A DNA stretch of 48,200 nt from Streptomyces albipurpureus (GCF_023701525.1 NZ_JAMQAW010000009.1:201061-249260); one strand, 5' to 3'. Counted from the stretch's first letter, positions 17,401 through 25,266 are shown. Notes: generated by a model from the letters alone, not told the origin. A program made the numbers and translations.

Positions 17401-19444
17401 TGGCGGCCGCGGTCGGCAACTCGGACACGCTGGCCGCGACCTCGTCGGCCTGCTCGTGGTAGCCCGCGAACGCGTCATCGCGCTGGAGGAAGGCCATGGC
17501 CCGACGCGCGGCCGACGCGGTGTCCTGCTCGATGTCGAGGGCGAGGGTGTCGATCGCGGCGGTGTCGGCGTACCGCATCTCACGCAGTGCCAGCAGCTGG
17601 CCGTGCGAGATCCGCAGCTCGGCGATCCGGGCCACCCACTCCTCCGCGGTGGCCGGAGCCTCCCCTCGGATACGTCGGACCAGCCGGGTGATCCGAGCCG
17701 TTGTCCCGGCGAGCGAGTCGGCCGCCTGCCGGGTCAGCGCCTGTACGGTGGTGAACTCCTCCAGCACCTGTTCGGCGGTGGCCCGCACCTCGTCCAGCGG
17801 GGTGCGAAGATCCCCGGTGTCCGGGTCGTCCAGCCAGTGGCAGCGGTCGACGGTACGGGAGCAGAGCGCGACCAGCGCCTGGTACACCTCGGCGGTCGGC
17901 ACCGTCTCGATCGCCTGCCGGGCGATGGACAGGCAGTCCGAGATCCCCCGCACCAGATCGGCGTTGCCGATCCGCGCCAGGGGTCCGGAGCCGCCCGGCC
18001 CGGAGTGGGCCGCCGAGGCGTTCTCCGAGGCGTTCTCCGAGACGTAGGGAGTGCGCCAGAGCTGTACCAGGTGGATTCGCGTGGGCTCATCGGTCCGGCC
18101 GTCCCGCAACGCGACGAGCGTCCCGTCGTCGAAGAGCGCGTACCCCACACAACTCAGCGGGCTCGCGGCCTCCTTGCGGATGGTGTTGTACGCGAGGAGC
18201 AGCGCCCGGCCACCGGCCTTGGTCTGGAAGACGAACAGCACGTCCTCGCCGCCGGGCGAAGGCACCGCCGTCTCGAACTCCAATCCGGCCGTGTCCACAT
18301 CGAAGGCACGCACCTCCCCACCGGCCAGGCAGTAGCCGCCGGGGAAGACGATCCCCTGGTCATCGGGCAGCCGACGACAGGACTGGCCGATACCGTCCAA
18401 CCTGGCCACGGTCCGGGTGACCGTGTTGAACACCAGATAGCGCCGGGTCTCCTCCTTGTACGGCCTGATCCGCAACAGCAGCAGCGCCCCGACGCGGGCA
18501 TACCCCACCTCGGCATCGGCGAGGGCCTGCAGGGGCTCGTCGACCGGCTCGCGGTACACCCCGTCCGCGCTCTCCGTGTCATTGTCCGTCTTGATGGTCA
18601 ATGACCCGCCGACGGTGGAGACATAGGCGTCCTCACCGATGGCGATATGGGGATGGCGGCCCAGGACGTGACTCTCCCGCCCGACCGGCGTCCACTCGAT
18701 GTCATACGCGGGTGTCTGAGCGAGGTCACGATCGCCCCGCCCGTCGAGGAAGCGGGCCGAGCCGTCCTGGGCCAGCTCCCAGCGCAGTACCCGGACCGCG
18801 TCGGCCCGCTCATCCGTGCCCTCGCCCTTGTCGCCGGTACGGAAGACAGCGAGCAGCCGATCCTCCACCCGGCGCAACCGCAGCAGGCGAGCGCCCTGGT
18901 AGTAGCGGCAGAGGGCGGCGAACTCGGCGACAAAGGCGGGATCGTCGAGAAGGCCGGGCACGGCGTGGTGGGGGAGTGGCCCGAGTTCCCGGCTGTAGAG
19001 GGCGAAGACATCGGATACGGCGGTACGGGGGCTGAGCGCGGCGGATGGATCGACGCCGAAGAGCAGGGTGTCGCCGATGGCCACGAGGTCCCTTGGGTGG
19101 CCCGGCGAGGTGGTGGTGAGCCGCTCGGTGGCCGTGAGCGTCATCTCGGTGGAACCGAAGGCGGCGACCCGGGCCGTGTTGAGCTCCTCGGCACGGTTCG
19201 CCAACTCGGCCGCCCGGTTTCGCAGTCGATCGCGCAACACCTCATAGGTGGTGGCGTCGATGGTGGCGGCCGCGGTATCCGCGTCCTGGGTGCGTACGGG
19301 CGGTGCGTTGCCGGCGGACCCACCCGGGCCGGTGTCCGCCGGACGCGGGCCCGGGGTGTCCTCGGTCGGGTGGGGAGCCCCGGCCGACCCCACTGAGCCG
19401 CCCTGTCCTTCTGCGGGCATCACGGCGTCCGTACCGGTTTCCAT
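14408..19444 (-). CDS. Giant AAA ATPase with DUF3686-type N-terminus
   Basis: A 1678-residue protein of the family annotated as 'DNA repair ATPase' (DUF3686 plus AAA). The N-terminal half has coil-like helical stretches (TYEVLRDRLRNRAAELANRA) and a long all-beta middle with repeated VG/FDxD segments, fitting DUF3686. A central region is mostly coiled coil. The AAA core lies near the C-terminus: Walker A LSPPGYGKTTLVEY at about residue 1320, Walker B NVLLYLDDIQH at about 1381, and CMAGNPYTESGQRFRIPDML after it. The start ATG at 19444 follows GAGGGAGC. With the flotillin and NfeD-like genes upstream it forms a membrane-associated module; the DNA-repair label is historical and not supported by sequence here. 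Confidence 0.85.
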   Translation of the reverse strand: METGTDAVMPAEGQGGSVGSAGAPHPTEDTPGPRPADTGPGGSAGNAPPVRTQDADTAAATIDATTYEVLRDRLRNRAAELANRAEELNTARVAAFGSTEMTLTATERLTTTSPGHPRDLVAIGDTLLFGVDPSAALSPRTAVSDVFALYSRELGPLPHHAVPGLLDDPAFVAEFAALCRYYQGARLLRLRRVEDRLLAVFRTGDKGEGTDERADAVRVLRWELAQDGSARFLDGRGDRDLAQTPAYDIEWTPVGRESHVLGRHPHIAIGEDAYVSTVGGSLTIKTDNDTESADGVYREPVDEPLQALADAEVGYARVGALLLLRIRPYKEETRRYLVFNTVTRTVARLDGIGQSCRRLPDDQGIVFPGGYCLAGGEVRAFDVDTAGLEFETAVPSPGGEDVLFVFQTKAGGRALLLAYNTIRKEAASPLSCVGYALFDDGTLVALRDGRTDEPTRIHLVQLWRTPYVSENASENASAAHSGPGGSGPLARIGNADLVRGISDCLSIARQAIETVPTAEVYQALVALCSRTVDRCHWLDDPDTGDLRTPLDEVRATAEQVLEEFTTVQALTRQAADSLAGTTARITRLVRRIRGEAPATAEEWVARIAELRISHGQLLALREMRYADTAAIDTLALDIEQDTASAARRAMAFLQRDDAFAGYHEQADEVAASVSELPTAAATDSADGELAQRAEGLRALTESVTGLESGETTVRTGILERIADAMGAVNRARATLRARRRELLDQEGRAEFTAEFALFAQTVTGALAAADTPDGCDHQLARLLPQLEGLESRFATQDDFLDRITEKRTEVYEAFSARRSTLQDARARRAQRLAESAGRVLESITRRAAALESADAVHAYFASDPMPVKVRRTADELRELGDQVRADELVGRLKAARQEAARALRDRTELFTDGGGTIRLGSHRFAVTTRAPELTLVPDGDGGLAFALTGTDYRAPVTDPAFAATRPYWTRTLPSESTAVYRAEYLAARLLPEAVAGADLPTLVRKAAETSYDEGYERGVHDHDTEKILRLVVRLREGAGLLAHPATARAAAQLFWAHGTTAPQRAGWVRQAVSLARAQEVFGAVHALDGLRTEVTAALARSELPVSHPGAARYLVAELASGESFTTGGTARTLLDKFARAVGSSPYSDDVREQLAAGEIAAAHRLVEGWLTAWADSSGEQADPGDLAEAVAIELCPELGRHQADAPVTGTVTGLLGEHPRIVRGSLTLRLDEFLLRTEGFAAVEAPGFRTYQQLRGRLATEERTRLRLADYQPKGMSAFVRNRLVDEVYLPLIGDSLAKQLGAAGDARRTDSGGLLLLLSPPGYGKTTLVEYVAERLGLLLVKVDGPALGRGTVSLDPAQAPDAAARQEVEKIAFALEAGSNVLLYLDDIQHTSPELLQKFIPLCDATRTLNGRDLRGKRFAVCMAGNPYTESGQRFRIPDMLANRADVWDLGDVLTGKEDAFALSFVENALTSHPVLAPVAGRERSDLELLVRLASGDPTAHRDRLRHPYTPQELDRVLAVLGHLLTARTTVLAVNSAYIASAGQTDATRTEPPFRLQGSYRNLNRIAQRINPVMNAAEVSAVIDDHYAGEARTLTADAEANLLKLAELRGRLGARGAARWDEIKAAYVRGTEGDALGKAVAALGVLAERLAGVESAIAGRGAGPGAAERGPGPGLR

Positions 19445-19518
19445 CTGGTTCAGCTCCCTCGAAGTGCGGTGGCGGTGGCGGTGGGTGGCAAGGCGGCGTG
19501 GGGGCGAGAACGGGCACC

Positions 19519-19557
19519 GGGGAGCAGCTGCCGCCCCCCGCGCGGCAGCTGCTCCCC
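19519..19557. terminator. 15-bp perfect hairpin between flotillin and ATPase genes
   Basis: GGGGAGCAGCTGCCG (19519-19533) is exactly complementary to 19543-19557 with a 9-nt loop. It lies in the 366-bp gap after the flotillin gene, about 75 bases before the ATPase start. A T-run is absent on both strands. It could attenuate read-through so that less ATPase than flotillin is made. The rest of the gap (19558-19810) holds only short GC-rich imperfect repeats. Confidence 0.65.
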
Positions 19558-19810
19558 TCCCCCGACTCAGGGCCCTGGCTCTGAGTCGGCGCCTGGCCCG
19601 GAGACCCGGCCCCCGAAGGCCCCCGAATGACGCCCGAGAGACGCCCGAGAGACCCTCGGCGAGCTGGGCCCGGCCGTTTGAACCGAGCTCCGGCCCGTTG
19701 AACCGGTCCTGGCTCGCTGACCGGCCCGTCGCCCGTTGAGTCCCTTGAGCCCGACGGATCATGCGTATCGGATGGGTCGCGTGTATCGGGCAGGTCGGGC
19801 GGATCGGGCG

Positions 19811-21883
19811 TCAGGTCTTGGTGACCCCATTGACCGCGGTCGGCGCGGACAGGGCGGCCAATGGCGTGTCCCCGAGGCCGAGCCGGTTGGCCGCGTCGAG
19901 CAGCTGCGCCAGCTGCCCGCTCTGCTCGCTCTGTTCGCCGCCGCTCTTCATCAGCTTCATCAGCAGTGCGGAGACGGTCAGGTTCTGTACATCCGCGGTC
20001 GACACCGAACCGAGGATCGACGTCAGATCGTCGGTGAAGGACGCCGAACCGTCCAACCAGGGCCCGGCGAGCGTCTGCGCGGTCTGGGAGTTCCGCATAA
20101 AGCCGTCCACGCCCTTGCCCAGCGAGATCGACTGCACCAGCCGGTCGAAGAAGATCGAGTCACCGCCGACGATGTCGATGTCGGCGTTCTCCAGACCGGT
20201 CGCCAGGATGGTCGCCTGTGCTTCGGCGATCTGCCGCTGCACATCGAGCCCGGCGAGCCGGATCTCCTTCTCCGCCGCCAGCCGCAGTCGGTACTCCTCA
20301 TGGGTACGGGACGCCTCATCCAGCGCGGCCATCGCGGCGGCCTTCTCGGTGAGGCCTGCGGCCTCGGCCTTCAGCTTCTCGCCGATGGCGGTCGCCTCGG
20401 CGAGCGCCATCGCCCGGTTGCCGTCGGCCTCCGCGGTGAGCCGCGCGGCCATCGCGTCGGCCTCGGCGCGGCCCGTCTTCTCGATGGCACCCGCCTCCAT
20501 CTCCTTGACCCGTACGGCGGCGAGCCCCTCGGCCGCCGCCTCCGCCTGGACCCCCTCGGCCAGTCGGATCTTGGCGCGGGCATCCATATCGGCCGCCTTG
20601 CTGCGGGCCTCGGCGAGGGTCAGCTCCTCGGCCGCCCGGTGGACCGCGGACTGCTCCGCAGCCTCCGCCGCCTTGATGTCCTTGACCAGCAGCTCCTGGG
20701 CTGAGGCCTCCGCGGCGATGACCACCGACTGGCGCTTGCGCTCGGCCTCCTCAACGGCCCGCAGCCGCTTGATGGACTCCTCCTGCTCGGCCACCGTACG
20801 GTCCACGGCGACCCGCTCCCGGATCACCTCGGCGATCTCCCGGCGCTCGCCCTCCAACTCCTTCTCCGCCGAGATCCGGGTCAACCCGGTCTCCCGCTCC
20901 CGGGCGATGACCTCAAGCAGCCGGTCCTTCTCGATCCGCTCGGTCTCGATGGCGATCACCCGCTCGCGGTTCTTCGCGGCGACGGCGACCTCGCGGTTCT
21001 GGTTCTCGCGCTGGATGCCCAGCTGCTCCTCGGTCTTGAGGAACGCGCTCTGCGAACGCAGCCGCTCCTCCTCCACCACCTTTGCCGTCTCGGCCTCCTC
21101 ACGGGCCCTTACGGTGTCGATCTCGCGGCGCTGCTTGATCTCGGCATCGGCCTGGCGCCGCTCCAGCTCCAGGATCGCCTCCCGGGCGTCGACGTTCTGC
21201 CGGGTGATCTCCTTCTCCTCGTTGCGCTGGAACTCATTGGTGCGCACATGCTCGATGGCGGTCAGCTCGGTGATCTTCCGAATGCCCTGGGCGTCCAGGA
21301 TGTTGTTGCTGTCGAGCTGCGCCAGTGGCGTCTGCTCCAGATAGTCGATGGCCGCGTCTTCCAGGCTGTAGCCGTTGAGGTCGGTGCCGATGACCTGGAT
21401 GATCCGGTCCCGGAACTCATCCCGCTTGGTGTAGAGGTCCGTGAAGTCCAGCTGCTTGCCCACGGTCTTCAACGCCTCGGAGAACTTGGCGTTGAACAGC
21501 TCCTGGAGGGTTGTCTGGTCGCTGGCGCGGGCGGTGCCGATCGCCTGGGCGACCTTGATGACGTCCTCGACGGTCTTGTTGACGCGGACGAAGAACGAGA
21601 TGCGGATATCGGCGCGGATGTTGTCCTGGCAGATCAGCCCGTCGCGGCCGGTACGCGATATCTCGATGGCCTTCACCGAGATGTCCATGACCTCCGCCTT
21701 GTGGAGGACGGGAAGCACCACTTGCCCGGTAAAGGTGACATCGACTCTGCGCATCCGGGAGACGATCAGCGCCTTGCCCTGCTCCACCTTGCGGAACAGC
21801 CGGCTGACGACAAAGAGCATGGCGATGGCGATCAATAGCACAACGGCGATCAGTAGGCCGACGCCGATGGTGATGGTGTCCAT
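19811..21883 (-). CDS. Flotillin / SPFH (band 7) membrane scaffold protein
   Basis: A 690-residue flotillin of the YqiK type. One N-terminal membrane helix (residues 5-27, IGVGLLIAVVLLIAIAMLFV) precedes the SPFH domain (residues 30-200: QGKALIVSRMRRVDVTFTGQ, DISVKAIEISRTGRDGL, IRISFFVRVNKTVEDVI). A very long Glu/Ala-rich coiled coil follows (about 215-560: EILELERRQADAEIKQRRE and similar). The C-terminal region is short. Such proteins oligomerise into membrane microdomains. The gene follows a YqiJ/NfeD-like gene and precedes the giant ATPase on the same strand. Length and domain order are normal and no defect is seen. Confidence 0.92.
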   Translation of the reverse strand: MDTITIGVGLLIAVVLLIAIAMLFVVSRLFRKVEQGKALIVSRMRRVDVTFTGQVVLPVLHKAEVMDISVKAIEISRTGRDGLICQDNIRADIRISFFVRVNKTVEDVIKVAQAIGTARASDQTTLQELFNAKFSEALKTVGKQLDFTDLYTKRDEFRDRIIQVIGTDLNGYSLEDAAIDYLEQTPLAQLDSNNILDAQGIRKITELTAIEHVRTNEFQRNEEKEITRQNVDAREAILELERRQADAEIKQRREIDTVRAREEAETAKVVEEERLRSQSAFLKTEEQLGIQRENQNREVAVAAKNRERVIAIETERIEKDRLLEVIARERETGLTRISAEKELEGERREIAEVIRERVAVDRTVAEQEESIKRLRAVEEAERKRQSVVIAAEASAQELLVKDIKAAEAAEQSAVHRAAEELTLAEARSKAADMDARAKIRLAEGVQAEAAAEGLAAVRVKEMEAGAIEKTGRAEADAMAARLTAEADGNRAMALAEATAIGEKLKAEAAGLTEKAAAMAALDEASRTHEEYRLRLAAEKEIRLAGLDVQRQIAEAQATILATGLENADIDIVGGDSIFFDRLVQSISLGKGVDGFMRNSQTAQTLAGPWLDGSASFTDDLTSILGSVSTADVQNLTVSALLMKLMKSGGEQSEQSGQLAQLLDAANRLGLGDTPLAALSAPTAVNGVTKT

Positions 21884-22339
21884 AAGGAGTTCCCTGGTGA
21901 GAGCGGGTGGGCCGGGTGGCCTCGGGCGAAGTCAAGGGGGCCGCGGGGGACCACTTTCGGGCTGCGGGCGGTCCATCCGGGGTGCAGGGTGGAAGGCGGC
22001 GGCAGTGTTGGGCTGGGTCTCGGCGGTCCATCCGGGCGGGGATGCCAGTGCCGCCGCGGGGTTGTGTCCGATGCCGATGGCGGCCATCCGGTGAGGGCTC
22101 TACAGCGGTGACAGTCCTGCGTTGTTGACGCGAGCTGGGCGCGGGCCCTGCCGTGACGCGCCGCTGCCGGTGTGAAGTGCCGGTGTGAAGTGCCGGTGTG
22201 AAGTATCGGTGTGGAATGTCGGTGGGCTGCTGTCGGTGTCAACCGGTGTGGTGGGCGCCTGGTGTTGACTCTGGTCGTGCCCCTGAGCGGTGCGAGCACC
22301 ACCAGCAGGGCCTCCGGTACCCGTGGCCAGGCGCCCGGT
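21884..22339. other. Non-coding spacer between NfeD-like and flotillin genes
   Basis: 456 bases with no convincing gene on either strand. It contains the 13-bp tandem repeat at 22166-22217 and GC-rich low-complexity sequence. The gap is large for an operon, so the flotillin gene may have its own promoter here, but none with clear hexamers is visible. Confidence 0.5.
22166..22217. repeat. 13-bp tandem repeat, four copies
   Basis: GCCGGTGTGAAGT repeats exactly at 22166, 22179 and 22192, then as a diverged copy at 22205. It lies in the flotillin upstream region. The 13-bp period is not coding-like. Confidence 0.85.
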
Positions 22340-22930
22340 TCAGTAGGGCGCGACCCAGAAGAACTCGCCAGCGTCGTCGTACGCGTACAGCAGCCCGGTA
22401 CTCCCCAGGGCCAGCGCAGCGGTCACATCGAGCCCACTGCGGCGCACCTGAACCAGTGCCGTGGAGCCATCCAGCGCGGTGACCTCGGCCTGGCCGAAGC
22501 CCTCATCGACCCGTCGCGTACGGATGGTGCAGGTCAGGCCGACGAAGTCGATACGCGACGGGCCGGGTTCATCAGGGAACAGCCTCGCCAGTGGGCGTAC
22601 CAGCAGTCGGGTCAGCCGCCAGGCGCAGAACAGTGACGCCGGCACCAGGACCACGGCCAGCAGACGGTGCGACCCTTGGGCCGTACCCGTCTCGGCCAGC
22701 AGCACCGAACCGCTGAGGCTCATGGTCCATGCCAGGGCGATCACCAACGACACCGAGACGGAGACGGGAACCCCACCCAGACTCAGTGCGTCGGTATCCA
22801 TATCGGCGTCGAAGGAGTCATGTCCGACCGCGCCCACCAACACCAGCACCCAGAAGCAGATGACTACGACCAGGGCCGCGGTGAAGAGCATGGTCGGGAA
22901 GTGGAACACATGGTCAAGGAACTCGCCCAT
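22340..22930 (-). CDS. NfeD/YqiJ-like membrane protein, flotillin partner
   Basis: A 196-residue protein. It has a first membrane helix (LFTAALVVVICFWVLVLVG), a Asp-rich loop (HDSFDADMDTDALSL), and two further helices (VSLVIALAWTMSLSG, LLAVVLVPASLFCAW). The C-terminal soluble part (IDFVGLTCTIRTRRVDEGFG, GSTALVQVRRSG) has the OB-fold look of NfeD/YqiJ proteins. In Escherichia coli and other bacteria YqiJ-type proteins are encoded beside flotillins and act with them in membranes. The ATG at 22930 follows GAGGGGGG; a GTG at 22933 directly precedes it. Confidence 0.78.
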   Translation of the reverse strand: MGEFLDHVFHFPTMLFTAALVVVICFWVLVLVGAVGHDSFDADMDTDALSLGGVPVSVSVSLVIALAWTMSLSGSVLLAETGTAQGSHRLLAVVLVPASLFCAWRLTRLLVRPLARLFPDEPGPSRIDFVGLTCTIRTRRVDEGFGQAEVTALDGSTALVQVRRSGLDVTAALALGSTGLLYAYDDAGEFFWVAPY

Positions 22931-23135
22931 CACTGATCCCCCCTCACGCAGACCTACCCGGCTGCGCCTCCGTCGTCCCGCGCCCTCGGCCCGCTCCCCG
23001 CAGGCTCAGAGACGGAACCCTCATTTCCGCTATCCGGCATGGAGCAGGCTCCCCGCCGTCCATGGACCGCATTCTGGCTGTATGGCACGTCTGTTCGCAC
23101 TGCCGTAGTCCGGCAATCTTTACGCGTTCTTAATG

Positions 23136-23150
23136 CCGGTCGCGGACCGG
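23136..23150. promoter_or_regulatory. Palindrome CCGGTC-GCG-GACCGG in the divergent gap
   Basis: Perfect 6-bp arms lie between the NfeD-like gene (minus) and the PucR-type gene (plus). A second pair, TTCTTAA at 23128 and TTAAGAA near 23183, surrounds it. Either could be an operator in the 290-bp divergent region. No strong promoter hexamers are seen. Confidence 0.4.
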
Positions 23151-23222
23151 CGGGTGTACATGACACTCTTGCGGCGGGGCGTTAAGAAGGCGTCAGGGAA
23201 GCGTCAAGATGGGGAGCGAGCC

Positions 23223-24284
23223 ATGGCGGATCCGCAGATATCCGAGGACCATCTTGGTGACTATGCCCAGATCTTGGCGAGCGCTTGCTCTACCGGGCGC
23301 AGGCTGAGCCGCGATGAGCTGGAGCTGCTGCGCAGCCGGGGCGAGCGGGCCGCGGAGGCCGGTATCGGACTGCGCGTCCTGGTTCGAGCCCAACTCGCCG
23401 CCGCCCAGACCCTCCGCCCGGACCTGCCGAGGGACGCCGCCGAGCATCTCCTTGCCGCAGTTGAGCAGGCGGTGGACGCCTTCGCCTCCGGTCATGAGCG
23501 GGCCCAGCGGCTGGCTGTGCGCCAGGAGGAGGCGGCGCGCCGGGAGTTCATCGACGATCTGCTCTACGGCCGCAGCGACCTCGGCCGGCTCGCCCAACGA
23601 GCCGAGCGCTTCGGGCTGCTGCTGTCCCACGCCCACGCTGTGGCGGTGGCCCAGGGCCCGGAACCCTACGACGACGGCTATCCGGTGGCGCGCCAGGTGG
23701 AGTCGGCGCTGATCGCCCGGTTCGGACATCGGAGCATCCTGCTGACCACCAAGGACGGCCGGCTGATCTGCATCGCGCCGGCCGACCAGGACGAGGTGCT
23801 CAGCTTCTTCGCCAAGCAGGCCTATGCGGCGACCGACGGCGGCCGGGTGGCGATCGGCCGGGCCCATCCGGGCGCGGGCGGGGTTGTGCACTCCTATGAA
23901 GAGGCGCTGAACGCCCTCGATCTCGCCGCCACCATGGGACTTCCGGACCCGGTGCTACGGGCGGCCGATCTGCTGGTGTACCCGGTGCTCACCCGTGATC
24001 GGCAGGCGATGACCGATCTGGTGGAGAGTGTGCTCGGGCCGCTGCGACAGGCGCGCGGCGGTGCGCAACCGCTGCTGGACACACTGACCGCGTACTTCGA
24101 TACGGGATGTGTGGCTGCGGAGGCGGCCCGCCGACTCTCCCTGAGCGTGCGTGCGATGACCTATCGGCTGGACCGCATCCATCGGCTGACGGGAGCGGAC
24201 CCGGGCGATCCCGTGCACCGGTACACCCTTCAGACCGCGGTCATCGGAGCCCGGCTGATGGGCTGGCCGGACCGGGTGCAGTAG
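23223..24284 (+). CDS. PucR/CdaR-type transcriptional regulator
   Basis: A 353-residue regulator. The N-terminal half is helical with no clear sensor motif (LSRDELELLRSRGERAAEAG, LVRAQLAAAQTLRPDLPRDA). The middle resembles the GGDEF-like CdaR domain (HSYEEALNALDLAATMGLPD). The C-terminus is the PucR helix-turn-helix (LLDTLTAYFDTGCVAAEAAR, RLSLSVRAMTYRLDRIHRLTG). The start ATG at 23223 follows GGGAGCGAG. It is divergent from the NfeD-flotillin genes and upstream of the peptide cluster on the same strand. It may control either neighbour; sequence alone does not decide. Confidence 0.85.
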   Translation: MADPQISEDHLGDYAQILASACSTGRRLSRDELELLRSRGERAAEAGIGLRVLVRAQLAAAQTLRPDLPRDAAEHLLAAVEQAVDAFASGHERAQRLAVRQEEAARREFIDDLLYGRSDLGRLAQRAERFGLLLSHAHAVAVAQGPEPYDDGYPVARQVESALIARFGHRSILLTTKDGRLICIAPADQDEVLSFFAKQAYAATDGGRVAIGRAHPGAGGVVHSYEEALNALDLAATMGLPDPVLRAADLLVYPVLTRDRQAMTDLVESVLGPLRQARGGAQPLLDTLTAYFDTGCVAAEAARRLSLSVRAMTYRLDRIHRLTGADPGDPVHRYTLQTAVIGARLMGWPDRVQ

Positions 24285-24771
24285 GTCTTGGTGGATTGCC
24301 GACCCCGGTAGCGCGCTCTCGCCGAAACCCGCCTTGTCGCTCCAACAGAGGTTGACTGGCTGTCAGAACCCCGCTGTCCCCGGATAACTCGCCCGGTATC
24401 CCCCTGAGTCGACAAAGTCAGGCGTACGTCGGGCTACTTCGGTGCCCGTCGGGGTCCTCCGAACGGCACCGAGCCCTGCCGGAGAGCCCCCAGCCGAGGG
24501 GCATCGGCTGACGACGTCGCCTGCTCGACGCCGGGGCAGTGGCGGGGGCGGCTGGTTCCACTTGTCGTACCGTGCCGCCTTCGCCCGGGTATTTGAGGCC
24601 GTACGGAATGCATCGGTATCCGAAATCGGCGATACAGAGCGTGGATAGCGGACAAGCCGGATAAGGATGTACGACACGCGCAGCGCATGCCCTGTCCCGG
24701 TACTGTCCGAAAAGTGATTACGGGCAAGGTAGTCAGGGAAATCGATGAGTGTTCTCTCATTCGGCAATCCA
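24285..24771. other. Non-coding region before the peptide cluster
   Basis: About 490 bases with no supported gene. It is richer in A/T near its 3' end than the surrounding coding regions. Open frames on the minus strand here are Pro/Arg-rich and lack any family signature. Confidence 0.5.
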
Positions 24772-24800
24772 TTGACATGGGCATTGGTTGCTCATAGCTT
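24772..24800 (+). promoter_or_regulatory. Strong sigma-70-type promoter for the peptide gene
   Basis: TTGACA (24772-24777) and TAGCTT (24795-24800) are separated by exactly 17 bases. This is a perfect -35 and a good -10 for the main vegetative sigma factor (HrdB), rare in this window. The expected transcript starts near 24806 and gives an untranslated leader of about 50 bases, with GGAGG at 24848-24852 before the ATG at 24859. Confidence 0.8.
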
Positions 24801-24858
24801 CCAGGAAAGCGGAAGAGCGGCCACCGTCGTTCACCCGCGATCACACCGGAGGTCCACT

Positions 24859-25032
24859 ATGGAACGCCTCATCAAGAAGATGGCCCAGGAAGCCAACTGG
24901 AACGCGTGGAACTCCGCAAACTCGGCCGCGGCTGAAAAGTCAGGCTGCGTCAGCGCCAAGTCGGGCTGCGTTAGCTCCGCGCCCAAGTCGGGGTGCGTCA
25001 GCTCCGCGCCGAAGGCCGGCTGTATTTCCTAG
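24859..25032 (+). CDS. Candidate RiPP precursor with four K-(S/A)-G-C-(V/I)-S repeats
   Basis: A 57-residue peptide. Residues 1-26 form a leader-like, helix-prone segment rich in Asn, Trp and Ala (ERLIKKMAQEANWNAWNSAN). Residues 27-57 consist of four units: KSGCVS at 27-32, KSGCVS at 34-39, KSGCVS at 43-48 and KAGCIS at 52-57, with A, SAP and SAP linkers. The four Cys fall at 30, 37, 46 and 55, spaced 7, 9, 9. The stop follows immediately. Ribosome site GGAGG (24848-24852) and the promoter at 24772 are both strong. It resembles a multi-core precursor, such as those with repeated cores in ribosomally made peptides, but matches no class I recognise. A metal-binding or structural Cys peptide is an alternative. 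Confidence 0.72.
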   Translation: MERLIKKMAQEANWNAWNSANSAAAEKSGCVSAKSGCVSSAPKSGCVSSAPKAGCIS

Positions 25033-25055
25033 TACACAGCGCAGCGGGCATAGGC

Positions 25056-25091
25056 GGGCCGGACGGCGCTTCTTCGTCCGCCGTCCGACCC
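25056..25091. terminator. Hairpin after the peptide gene, candidate attenuator
   Basis: GGACGGCG (25061-25068) pairs with CGCCGTCC (25079-25086) over a 10-nt loop, and flanking pairs extend the stem with one mismatch to 25056-25091. It lies 24 bases after the peptide stop and before the adenylating enzyme. It could end most transcripts after the peptide and let a minority reach the enzyme genes, a common stoichiometry device in peptide clusters. Confidence 0.55.
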
Positions 25092-25234
25092 TCCCCTGAC
25101 CCGCCTGTGTGACGCGAGGCGTTACCCGTAGATATCCCTGGACTCTCGACCCAGTTGAATTCTCTCAGCCGCTCCCCTGTAATCATGCAATACGGTCCGG
25201 AGCCAGCTGAATTCCCGGAGTAAGTCAGTATTCG

Positions 25235-25266
25235 GTTGATGCGTTGATGCGTTGATGCGTTGATGC
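25235..25266. repeat. 8-bp direct repeat GTTGATGC, four copies
   Basis: Four exact copies run head to tail from 25235 to 25266, about 100 bases upstream of the adenylating enzyme. The period of 8 is not coding-like. It could be a protein-binding array or simple slippage. The rest of the 25092-25362 gap shows no gene; a near-duplicate pair of GAATTC-containing segments lies at 25150-25220. Confidence 0.85.

Noticed and set aside
15791..18604. A 937-residue open frame on the plus strand inside the ATPase gene
   Set aside because: It lies antisense to the recognised ATPase and reads as repeated Gly/Arg/Pro, with no domain. It is a GC-driven shadow frame.
24363..24844. Minus-strand frames before the peptide gene
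   Set aside because: They overlap the strong promoter of the peptide gene and give Pro/Arg-rich, unstructured proteins.
25030..25032. A CaaX-like prenylation motif at the end of the peptide
   Set aside because: The peptide ends Cys-Ile-Ser, three residues not four, so it is not a CaaX box.
24859..25032. Lanthipeptide, lasso or thiopeptide precursor
   Set aside because: No LanM/LanC, lasso B/C, YcaO or radical SAM gene lies in the window near the peptide.
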